DNA from: MED-G20 sp038108155
GTDB taxonomy: Bacteria > Bacteroidota > Bacteroidia > Flavobacteriales_D > Parvicellaceae
NCBI GenBank assembly: GCA_038108155.1
Contig: JAYNHP010000005.1
Coordinates: forward strand, 7,557-71,556
Reading direction: 5' to 3'
DNA: 64,000 nt
Below, one piece after another: positions 44,951 through 52,532 of the stretch. The notes under the pieces were generated by a model, which did no database searches, was not told the DNA's origin, and saw only the letters and a program-made list of their open reading frames with translations. How positions within the stretch are numbered: the stretch's first letter is position 1; each line of letters opens with the position of its first letter. The translations under genes were made by a program, and so were the position numbers.

Positions 44951-47692
44951 ATGAAATTTTATCTTAATGTAATTGCATTGCTCATAGGATTCTATGTCAA
45001 TGGGCAAACTTTACTACACACCAACGGAAAGGCTATTGTTAATGCCAACGGTGATACTATCATATTAAAAACAATGAATCTTGGTGGTTGGATGTTGATA
45101 GAACCTTATCAACTGCAAGCAGCAGGTGTAGCCTCAGCCCAATGGGAACTAGAAGAAAAAATAGAACAATTAGTAGGGCCAGCAGAAAAAGAAATCTTTT
45201 TAGAGAATTGGTATGCCAATCATGCTAGAAAAATTGACATCGATTCTTTAGCTTCTTGGGGATTTAATGCAATTAGACTTCCAATGCATTACAATCTTTT
45301 TACATTATCCATTCAAGAAGAGCCTGTTCTTGGTCAGAATACATGGCTAACCAAAGGCTTTGAAATGACAGATAGTTTGGTTTCTTGGTGCAAGCAAAAT
45401 AACATGTATGTAGTTTTAGACCTTCATGCAGCCCCTGGTGGTCAAGGTGGAAATTCTGGAATTAGTGATTATAACCCTGCTTACCCTTCTCTTTGGGAAG
45501 ATGTTAATAACCAACATAAAACAATGTCGCTTTGGAAGAAAATAGCAGAACATTATGTAAACGAACCTACGATTGCGGGCTATGATTTTCTAAACGAAAC
45601 TAATTGGAATTTGGGGGCCAACGAGCTAAGAAATTTTTATACCCAGCTTACTGACAGTGTTAGAGCCGTAGATACCAACCATATTATTTTTATTGAAGGA
45701 AATTGGTATGCAAATGATTTTAGTGGATTAACTCCTCCATGGGATAACAATATGGTTTATAGCCCTCATAAGTATTGGTCTAAAAACTTTCAAGCAGATA
45801 TTCAGTGGGCTTTAGATATTAGAGACAACTGGAATGTTCCTGTTTGGTTTGGAGAATCTGGAGAGAATTCCAATACTTGGTTTAGAAATGCCATAAGACT
45901 TTTTGAGGATCACGATTTGGGTTGGGCATGGTGGCCTATGAAAAAGTTAGAGTCTATTTCCTGTCCTATGTCTATAACAAAAACCGTAGACTACGAAAAC
46001 TTATTAAATTATTGGGATTCTGGAAATAATCCTCCTTCTACAGTATCTGCAATTAATACGTTATTTCAATTAACAGAAGACTTAAAGCTAGAAAACTGTA
46101 CTTACCAAGAGGATGTCATAGATGCAATGTTTAGACAAGTATATTCTAACGAAACTAGGCCTTTTGATAGTGTAGCTAAAATACCTGGAAGAATATTTGC
46201 TCCAGATTTTGATATGGGTGTAGTTGGGGAAGCCTATCACGACAATATAGTTTCTGATTTTCATGTAACTACTGGAGTTTACACTGCTTGGAACGAAGGA
46301 TGGTCCTACAGAAATGATGGAGCTGATATAAGCGAATGCAACGATGTTTACCTTTTTCACAATGGTTATCAAGTTGGTTGGTTTGAAGAGGGAGAATTTT
46401 TACAATATGAAGTGGATGTGGATTCTTCTGGAGTTTATGATATCAACTTTAGGTATTCTGCTTTTAATAGCAACTCAAAAGTAAGTTTTTCTGTGAATGA
46501 TACTTTATTTACGCCATCTACCGCTTTATCAAATACTAATAATTGGAGCTTTTGGAATACTGCAACAATACAGGACGTCCTATTAGATTCTGGTCGTCAT
46601 AAAATTAGATTGCATTGTGATGGGGGTGAGATTAATGTAAATTCTTTTGAGTTTGTTAGGACAGGGAATATTCAGGACATTAACTCCAACTTTATTTCTG
46701 CTAGAACACTAGACATGTATAATGTTGAGATTTTAATGAGCAAGCCCATTGACTTTTCTTCCATTCCGGGAAGTCTTTTAAATAATCCTAATTCTGATTT
46801 TACACTTCATATTGATTCTACTAGTAGCATTTCTATTAATAGTATTCAATATGACACAGCCCACCCAAGAATACTTAATTTACAGTTAAGTTGGGCTATA
46901 GAAGGTTGGTCTAGTGCAAATTCAGCTCCAACTAAAATTGATGTCTCCTATTCTGGAACTCAAATCTATGCATTGGATGGCACCATACAATCTACTTTTT
47001 CTTATGAGGATGTAGCCAATGGGTTGTCTTGCAATTATAACTGTATTCCAGGGATAATTGAAGCTGAAAATTACTTTTTTGAAGATGGAATTGGAGTGGA
47101 GGGATGTACAGACGTAGGAGGCGGGGAAAATATTGGCTATTTACATGCTGGTGATTATATAGATTATTATATAAATGCTAAATTTTCTGGAAGTTTCCAG
47201 GTGAGTTACAGAAATGCTTCTGATGGTCAAAACGGAAGTCTTGAAATGCAATTAATTGACAGCTTAGGAAATAGCACTACATTAAACCAAGTAAATTTTA
47301 CAGCCACTGGAGGATGGCAGAATTGGCAAACGACTAATACTTCAGAAGTATTCTGGCTAAATAAAGGAATTCACCATATACGAATACTAATTACCAATCA
47401 AGAGTTTAACTTAAACTGGTTTAGATTTGATATTGTTGCAGATGATGGCATAAATAATTTGCTAGAAAAAACCATTGATGTCCACCCTAATCCAACCAGT
47501 GATTTCCTAACTGTAAGAAGTTTAAATGGGCATAAAATAAAGCAAGTAATGGTTTTTGACTTATATGGAAAGTTAGTGATGAACTCCAATGAAACCATAC
47601 TAGATTTAAAATCTTTAAATAATGGAATTTATTTCTTAAAAGTATTTACTGCAAATCGTGTAGAGGAACTGAAAATTATTAAAAAATCCTAG
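44951..47692 (+). CDS. Secreted GH5-family glycosidase with two CBM6-like regions and T9SS tail
   Basis: A 913-aa exported enzyme. After the signal peptide (to NGQ) comes a GH5 catalytic domain (about 25-370): acid/base E216 in YDFLNETNW and nucleophile E302 in VWFGESGEN. The early NLGGWMLIEP resembles exo-beta-1,3-glucanase-like GH5 enzymes, which suggests laminarin-type beta-glucan; cellulose or mannan remain possible. A CBM6-like region follows (about 440-560, WFEEGEFLQYEVDVDSSGVYDI), then a linker domain, a clear CBM6 (700-828, IIEAENYFFEDGIGVEG...AGDYIDYY) and a type A T9SS sorting domain (840-913, VHPNPTSDFLTV). The order susC-susD-GH5 marks a polysaccharide utilisation locus. Confidence 0.92.
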   Translation: MKFYLNVIALLIGFYVNGQTLLHTNGKAIVNANGDTIILKTMNLGGWMLIEPYQLQAAGVASAQWELEEKIEQLVGPAEKEIFLENWYANHARKIDIDSLASWGFNAIRLPMHYNLFTLSIQEEPVLGQNTWLTKGFEMTDSLVSWCKQNNMYVVLDLHAAPGGQGGNSGISDYNPAYPSLWEDVNNQHKTMSLWKKIAEHYVNEPTIAGYDFLNETNWNLGANELRNFYTQLTDSVRAVDTNHIIFIEGNWYANDFSGLTPPWDNNMVYSPHKYWSKNFQADIQWALDIRDNWNVPVWFGESGENSNTWFRNAIRLFEDHDLGWAWWPMKKLESISCPMSITKTVDYENLLNYWDSGNNPPSTVSAINTLFQLTEDLKLENCTYQEDVIDAMFRQVYSNETRPFDSVAKIPGRIFAPDFDMGVVGEAYHDNIVSDFHVTTGVYTAWNEGWSYRNDGADISECNDVYLFHNGYQVGWFEEGEFLQYEVDVDSSGVYDINFRYSAFNSNSKVSFSVNDTLFTPSTALSNTNNWSFWNTATIQDVLLDSGRHKIRLHCDGGEINVNSFEFVRTGNIQDINSNFISARTLDMYNVEILMSKPIDFSSIPGSLLNNPNSDFTLHIDSTSSISINSIQYDTAHPRILNLQLSWAIEGWSSANSAPTKIDVSYSGTQIYALDGTIQSTFSYEDVANGLSCNYNCIPGIIEAENYFFEDGIGVEGCTDVGGGENIGYLHAGDYIDYYINAKFSGSFQVSYRNASDGQNGSLEMQLIDSLGNSTTLNQVNFTATGGWQNWQTTNTSEVFWLNKGIHHIRILITNQEFNLNWFRFDIVADDGINNLLEKTIDVHPNPTSDFLTVRSLNGHKIKQVMVFDLYGKLVMNSNETILDLKSLNNGIYFLKVFTANRVEELKIIKKS

Positions 47693-47694
47693 CT

Positions 47695-48147
47695 TTAGCA
47701 CAGCATATCTGCCGCAGAAATTGCTGGTAAAATGGAGGGCTTAACGTTGGCAATAAACCCCATTGATTCTACATAGCCAACAGATGCTGAGACCAACTTG
47801 TGAGATTGATGACTCTGATTACTGTTAAAATCTAAATCTATAGAATCTACTATTATCCCTCTATCTTTTAAATAAATGGCAACATCCACAGATCTAGTGG
47901 TTTCTCCCCACAACTTGGTCCACATGTCCTGAATTTTAGGAAGTTTTTCTTTATGGTATAAAAAATGACAGCCAGTATTGCCAATATGAAAAAGTACAGT
48001 GGTTGCATAATTTGTATGCATAGCAATATTTTGGCTATCACAGCCAACGTGTAGTTTTATTGGGTAACTAGAGTTATCTAAAAAGTATTTCTTTACGTAC
48101 GAAGAGATTTCATAATCTTTACTGTCCAATAGTTTATTAAAATACAT
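47695..48147 (-). CDS. YkuK-family RNase H-like protein
   Basis: A 150-aa protein resembling the Bacillus YkuK/DUF458 family, which has an RNase H-like fold. It shows the LHVGCDSQN motif (family form: IGTDSQ), central VDVAIYLKDRGIIVDSIDLDFN and the late ISAADMLC. Biochemical function is not established; the fold suggests a nuclease or nucleic-acid binder. It converges on the GH5 gene with stops 2 bp apart and diverges from flavodoxin. No functional link to the sus operon is evident. Confidence 0.8.
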   Translation of the reverse strand: MYFNKLLDSKDYEISSYVKKYFLDNSSYPIKLHVGCDSQNIAMHTNYATTVLFHIGNTGCHFLYHKEKLPKIQDMWTKLWGETTRSVDVAIYLKDRGIIVDSIDLDFNSNQSHQSHKLVSASVGYVESMGFIANVKPSILPAISAADMLC

Positions 48148-48280
48148 TTTACTTAGATTATAAAATTCTGTCTTAAATATAAGAATATTTGATGTTCAAA
48201 ATTTAAATGATTCACAGATTAAAATTATTCATAACAATTCATGAAGCATTTTACCAATAGACATATTGCAAGCAATTATA

Positions 48281-48317
48281 CTATAATATTACATTTACAG
48301 CATAATAAATATTATAG
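48281..48317. repeat. 10-bp inverted repeat just before the flavodoxin gene
   Basis: Perfect arms CTATAATATT and AATATTATAG separated by 17 bp, ending 11 bp before the flavodoxin ATG. It may be an operator (flavodoxin is commonly iron-regulated) or a leader hairpin masking the ribosome entry region. AT-only arms make chance occurrence possible. Confidence 0.45.
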
Positions 48318-48328
48318 CAACTATTTCT

Positions 48329-48844
48329 ATGAAATTAAAATTGATATTTGGCTCAGACACAGGTAATACAGATTTTGTAGTAGAGAATTATTTATTGTAT
48401 TTGCTCAATGCTTTTGACCTAGAAGTAACAGAAGTTCATAAACTAGTTGAGAAAGACTGGGTGGATAATTCCCTATTTATTTTGGGTGTTCCAACATGGT
48501 ATGATGGGGTTTTGCAAAGCGATTGGGAAGATTACTTTGACGACTTTAAACAAATAGATTTTAATGGAAAAACAGTAGCAATTTTTGGACTAGGTGACCA
48601 AATAGGGTACGATGAATATTTTGTAGACGGCATAGGAATATTAGCAAAGGTGGTTATTGAAAATGGAGGCAGAGTTATTGGTAATTGGCCCACAGATAAT
48701 TATAGTTTTGCAGAATCTAAAGCTTTAATAAATAAAGATTATTTTTATGGGCTTCCACTAGACCAAGACAATGAAGATGAACTTACCCTAGGCAGACTAG
48801 AGAAGTGGGTAGAGCAACTAAAAAATGAAATAGCTGAAATTTAA
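48329..48844 (+). CDS. fldA: Long-chain flavodoxin
   Basis: A 171-aa FMN protein that carries low-potential electrons, usually replacing ferredoxin when iron is scarce. The phosphate loop is GSDTGNTDFV; the isoalloxazine loops are VPTWYDGVLQSDWEDY with its flanking aromatic residue and FGLGDQIGYDEYFVDG. The ~20-residue insertion of long-chain flavodoxins is present. It stands alone behind a 181-bp intergenic region, with the MutS-like gene 30 bp downstream. Confidence 0.95.
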   Translation: MKLKLIFGSDTGNTDFVVENYLLYLLNAFDLEVTEVHKLVEKDWVDNSLFILGVPTWYDGVLQSDWEDYFDDFKQIDFNGKTVAIFGLGDQIGYDEYFVDGIGILAKVVIENGGRVIGNWPTDNYSFAESKALINKDYFYGLPLDQDNEDELTLGRLEKWVEQLKNEIAEI

Positions 48845-48874
48845 TACACCACCTCTAATAGCGATATTTAGTAA

Positions 48875-50644
48875 ATGAAAAATTTATTGCGATTTTATAA
48901 ATCTGAAGAAAAACAGCTGAAAAACCAGCTTTTAAAAGTTAAAAAAAATCTAAAAATACTTAGCCTATTACGAATTACAGTTTTTATTCTTACAGTAATT
49001 GCTATTTATTTATTTTTTGAAAACACGTTAGTAAGTTCAGTAGTTTTAATTGTTGGAGGAAGTGGATTTTATTTTTTAGTAGTGAAATATTCTAAAGAAA
49101 AATTAGAAAAAACCCTACTGAACTGCAAAATTGAAATTAACCAAACCGAAATTGCTGTAATCAATGGCGATTTTTCCTTTCTTCCAAGTGGAAATAAATA
49201 TTTGAATAGCAATCATCATTATAGTCACGATATTGATTTGTTTGGAGAAAACTCTTTTTTTCAATACCTCAATAGAACAGCTTCGGTAGACGGAAGTGGA
49301 AAGCTGGCCAACCTAATGACCGAAAACCAAACTTCATCAATTTACCAAAAGCAAGAAGCTATTAAAGAATTGTCAGAAAAAGTAAAATGGAGACAACATT
49401 TCTCCGCCTTAATATCCATGGTGAAAACTGAAATTCCTACTAAAAAAATCATTGGCTTTTTTAAAAATTACAAAAATGTTTTTTCTAAAATAGCCTTGTC
49501 CTTACCTATTTCATTTTCTGCAATTAGTATCTTATTTATTATACTCACTTTTTTTGAAATTCTTCCATTCAATGTGCTGGTTGTTTGGTTTTTTGTAGGG
49601 CTAATAGTAACCAGTCTATTTTTGAAGAAAACACAAAAATTATACACCAATGCTTCCAAAGCAAAAGATACCTTTAGACAATATTATCTAGTCTTACAAG
49701 AAATAGAAAATACCAACTTTTCCTCTAAAATTTTAAAAGAGAAACAAAAGGAAATTCAGTCTGAAAACAAAAAGGCATCTTCTATTTTTAACGAATTTTC
49801 AAAAGCACTAGACGCCTTCGATCAAAGAAATAATTTACTAATCGCAAGTCTTGGAAATGCATTTTTTCTATGGGAAATAAAATGTGCTATTAAAGTTGAA
49901 AAATGGATAATTCTATATAACCATACCGTAGAGCAATGGCTAGATGTGATTACTTTTTTTGACGCTAAGAATTCGTTGGCCAATTTTTGTTTCAATCATC
50001 CTTCATATGTTTTCCCTGAAATAGTAAAAGATAGTTCTATTATTAACTCTCAAAAGTTGGGCCATCCGTTGTTAAATTCGAAAAATAGAATTGACAATGA
50101 TTTTGAAATAAACAAAAATTCTTTTTTAATTGTTACCGGAGCTAATATGGCTGGAAAAAGTACCTTTTTACGAACCATCTCATTGTCTATTGTTATGGCC
50201 AATATCGGACTACCTGTTTGTGCAAATTCGTTCAAATACAAGCCCGTAAAATTAATTACCAGCATGCGAACATCCGATTCTTTGGCAGAAAATGAATCTT
50301 ATTTTTACTCCGAATTGAAAAGGCTGAAATTAATTGTTGATACAGTTAAAACAGATGATTATTTTATAGTACTTGACGAAATTTTAAAAGGAACCAATAG
50401 CAAAGACAAAGCTTCTGGGTCTAAGAAATTTGTAGAGAAACTAGTAACTCTAAATACCACTGGTATTATCGCTACTCACGATGTTAGTTTGTGTGAACTA
50501 GAAAATGATTTTAAGGAAATTAAAAACTTCTTTTTTGATGCAAAAATTTCTAACAACGAACTTAGTTTTGATTATTTATTCAAAAAAGGAGTTTGTGAAA
50601 ATAGGAATGCTTCTTTTCTACTTAAAAAGATGAAAATTATTTAA
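48875..50644 (+). CDS. Membrane-associated MutS-family ATPase
   Basis: A 589-aa protein with a MutS-type C-terminal ATPase: Walker A GANMAGKST (K428), Walker B YFIVLDEILKGTNS and IATHD switch. It lacks the mismatch-recognition domain I. Hydrophobic helix pairs occur at about 28-72 and 205-250, so it should be anchored in the inner membrane, with a helical core/clamp-like region between. Such membrane MutS homologues occur in Bacteroidota and related phyla; their role is unknown, and mismatch repair is unlikely. It may share a transcript with flavodoxin (30 bp gap). Confidence 0.85.
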   Translation: MKNLLRFYKSEEKQLKNQLLKVKKNLKILSLLRITVFILTVIAIYLFFENTLVSSVVLIVGGSGFYFLVVKYSKEKLEKTLLNCKIEINQTEIAVINGDFSFLPSGNKYLNSNHHYSHDIDLFGENSFFQYLNRTASVDGSGKLANLMTENQTSSIYQKQEAIKELSEKVKWRQHFSALISMVKTEIPTKKIIGFFKNYKNVFSKIALSLPISFSAISILFIILTFFEILPFNVLVVWFFVGLIVTSLFLKKTQKLYTNASKAKDTFRQYYLVLQEIENTNFSSKILKEKQKEIQSENKKASSIFNEFSKALDAFDQRNNLLIASLGNAFFLWEIKCAIKVEKWIILYNHTVEQWLDVITFFDAKNSLANFCFNHPSYVFPEIVKDSSIINSQKLGHPLLNSKNRIDNDFEINKNSFLIVTGANMAGKSTFLRTISLSIVMANIGLPVCANSFKYKPVKLITSMRTSDSLAENESYFYSELKRLKLIVDTVKTDDYFIVLDEILKGTNSKDKASGSKKFVEKLVTLNTTGIIATHDVSLCELENDFKEIKNFFFDAKISNNELSFDYLFKKGVCENRNASFLLKKMKII

Positions 50645-50677
50645 CAAAAATTATTTTATTCAAAAAGTTGATACCTT

Positions 50678-50685
50678 TACTTTTG
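50678..50685 (+). promoter_or_regulatory. Putative -7 promoter box (TACTTTTG) of the cupredoxin gene
   Basis: An exact TAnnTTTG match that ends 25 bp before the ATG, almost the same spacing as the boxes before the M23 peptidase and the Cys-rich gene. No clear -33 TTG. Confidence 0.5.
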
Positions 50686-50709
50686 TTCTAAAATCATAAT
50701 AACATTACT

Positions 50710-51309
50710 ATGAAAAAAATCATCTCTCTACTTTCAATAGCACTTTGCTTTTTTAACTACAGCGCACAAACAACCCATACCGTCAACGCTGGAAGCTATT
50801 ACTATACACCATCCAACCTAACTGTCCAAGTAGGTGATTCTGTAATTTGGATAAATGATGGTGGCCTGCACGATGTGAATGGAAATATCAACTCCATCAC
50901 CAACCAGCCTTTCAATAACCCTGTTACTTTTGATTCTCCATCTACTAATACAGCTGGAGCAGTTATTTTTGCTTATAAATTTACTGTCCCTGGCACCTAC
51001 AATTACGATTGTTCTGTAGGAAGTCATGCTGCCAATGGAATGGTTGGAAGCGTGATTGTAACAGATCCTTCTACAAATATAAATACAGCTAGTTCCAACT
51101 ATTTAATTTATCCAAATCCTACTTCTGATTTTGTTTACTTAAGTGTACTAAATGGAGATTCAAAGACTATGGTTTACAACATTACTGGTAAGTTGCTACA
51201 ATCAACCAATGAGAAAAAGATAGATTTGAGCAGCTATCCAAACGGTCTATACATATTAAATATACGTACCAACAACAGAGTAAATACGCACAGTATTATT
51301 AAAGAGTAA
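50710..51309 (+). CDS. Secreted plastocyanin-like cupredoxin with T9SS sorting domain
   Basis: A 199-aa exported type 1 copper protein. Signal peptide to about residue 19; a cupredoxin domain (22-118) with ligands H54 (GGLHDV), C101, H106 and M111 (CSVGSHAANGM), a complete blue-copper set. A type A T9SS sorting domain occupies about 128-199 (YPNPTSDFVYLSV...GLYILNI). It should therefore carry electrons or copper on the cell surface and not in the periplasm. The partner is unknown. It is monocistronic by its own promoter box and the following inverted repeat. Confidence 0.9.
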   Translation: MKKIISLLSIALCFFNYSAQTTHTVNAGSYYYTPSNLTVQVGDSVIWINDGGLHDVNGNINSITNQPFNNPVTFDSPSTNTAGAVIFAYKFTVPGTYNYDCSVGSHAANGMVGSVIVTDPSTNINTASSNYLIYPNPTSDFVYLSVLNGDSKTMVYNITGKLLQSTNEKKIDLSSYPNGLYILNIRTNNRVNTHSIIKE

Positions 51310-51351
51310 ACTCTTTTCAAGAAAAAAGAATTTCGTATTTATTTATTATTT

Positions 51352-51392
51352 CTGCTATTTAGAATGACAATAAACTAGAAAAAAAATAGCAG
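51352..51392. repeat. 9-bp inverted repeat between cupredoxin and Cys-rich genes
   Basis: Perfect arms CTGCTATTT and AAATAGCAG around a 23-bp spacer, 43 bp after the cupredoxin stop and just before the promoter of the next gene. No U-run follows immediately, so a Rho-independent terminator is uncertain; it could also be a control site for the Cys-rich gene. Confidence 0.4.
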
Positions 51393-51396
51393 GATA

Positions 51397-51428
51397 TTGT
51401 GGTTTTGTTTAGTCTTTTTGTAGTTTTG
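51397..51428 (+). promoter_or_regulatory. Bacteroidota-type promoter (TTG-N21-TAGTTTTG) of the Cys-rich gene
   Basis: The only promoter here with both elements: a -33 TTG at 51397-51399 and a -7 TAGTTTTG at 51421-51428, 21 bp apart as in the sigma-ABfr consensus, and 23 bp before the ATG. Confidence 0.65.
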
Positions 51429-51451
51429 TTAAACAACAATAAATATAAACT

Positions 51452-51691
51452 ATGTCTTTAATATCTAACAACGTCTGTTTTAATTGCGAAAATCTTACCG
51501 ACAGCATTACCTGCGGAAAACACGATTTTAATGTAAACTTGGACAACTATTGCGATGATCACAACTATAAAAAATCATTAAATAAAACATCTTCTTGTGG
51601 CAACTGTATTAAGTTTAAATCTGATAATTGTCCCAACCCAGCTTTTGCAGCAGAAAAACTACTTTGCTTTTCTTGGGTAGCTAAAAATTAA
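51452..51691 (+). CDS. Small double-Cys4 protein, unknown
   Basis: A 79-aa cytoplasmic protein with no signal peptide. Eight cysteines form two parallel modules: C9, C12, C21, C34 (C-x2-C-x8-C-x12-C) and C49, C52, C60, C72 (C-x2-C-x7-C-x11-C). Each opens with a CxxC (CFNC, CGNC). The pattern suggests two zinc-binding or iron-sulfur modules from an internal duplication. I do not recognise the family. The gene has its own promoter and converges on an outer-membrane protein gene. Confidence 0.75.
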   Translation: MSLISNNVCFNCENLTDSITCGKHDFNVNLDNYCDDHNYKKSLNKTSSCGNCIKFKSDNCPNPAFAAEKLLCFSWVAKN

Positions 51692-51709
51692 TCTCTATTT
51701 ATTAGTGTC

Positions 51710-52486
51710 TTATTTTTTAAGCTGATTAAAATTAATTCCGACTCCAAAAGAAAAATTTAGACCATTAAATCCAAACTTTGCCTCTTTTTTGGGGTCTTCT
51801 ATTCCTGAAGGTTCATTAATTGTAAAAGTTAAGTTCTCTGCATCTAAATTTTCAGTCGCAGAGCTATTTTCGTTCTCAATTTCCCCTTCACCACTAAAGC
51901 CTATATTTACTAATGAAGCATTTAAAGAGTATCCAACATTAGTAAAAATACTAAAGGCAGATGTTGGGCTAAACATTGCAAAAAAAGAAGGTTTTAAGCC
52001 AAACCAAATGTTTTGAAAAGAAACCTTTACTTCGTCATCATAAAACTTGGTATCATTTACTTGAATATAGCCAGTGTTGTTCTGTAACTCCCCAATGTTT
52101 TTATTAGCTATTCCAAATAATGTTAAATCAACTTTGGGGCCAAATTTGAAATTATCAGTTGGTTTAATTAAATAACCTGTCGAAAAGTCTAAGTTAAATC
52201 CAAACATTTGCTTAAAGAACATATCAGCTTTGAGTCCCATTAAATACTTTTCTTTAAAATTGTCCTGAAAAAATCCTACAGAAAAATAATTTACGGATTC
52301 TGATGGCTCTAGGGTAAAATTCGTCGCAAAATAGTCAGGTGAAGGAGATTCGTCAAAATAAGAAAGGGTAACGTCTAGCTCATTAATTAATAGGGGCTTG
52401 GTCCCAAATTCAAACGAAGTTATAATATTGGATTCTTGAGAAAACATAACAGACGGGATAAGCATTAACAGGAAAATTCTCTTCAT
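51710..52486 (-). CDS. Putative outer-membrane beta-barrel protein, unknown
   Basis: A 258-aa protein with signal peptide MKRIFLLMLIPSVMFSQ and alternating polar/hydrophobic strands throughout (for example FGFNLDFSTGYLI and FKFGPKVDLTLFGI). This indicates a small beta-barrel. The last strand reads NFSFGVGINFNQLKK, with three residues after the final hydrophobic one, so it is not an ideal barrel C-terminus. Function unknown. It lies 47 bp after no obvious partner: the downstream GH2 gene is on the same strand and may share its transcript. Confidence 0.65.
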   Translation of the reverse strand: MKRIFLLMLIPSVMFSQESNIITSFEFGTKPLLINELDVTLSYFDESPSPDYFATNFTLEPSESVNYFSVGFFQDNFKEKYLMGLKADMFFKQMFGFNLDFSTGYLIKPTDNFKFGPKVDLTLFGIANKNIGELQNNTGYIQVNDTKFYDDEVKVSFQNIWFGLKPSFFAMFSPTSAFSIFTNVGYSLNASLVNIGFSGEGEIENENSSATENLDAENLTFTINEPSGIEDPKKEAKFGFNGLNFSFGVGINFNQLKK

Positions 52487-52532
52487 GATAGATTTTTTTA
52501 ATTCATTTAATTTATAAAAAATTAAGTAAATT

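Noticed and set aside
48148..48328. Possible small RNA or riboswitch between the YkuK and flavodoxin genes
   Set aside because: Apart from the 10-bp inverted repeat the region is unstructured and AT-rich, without GC-rich stems or a terminator.
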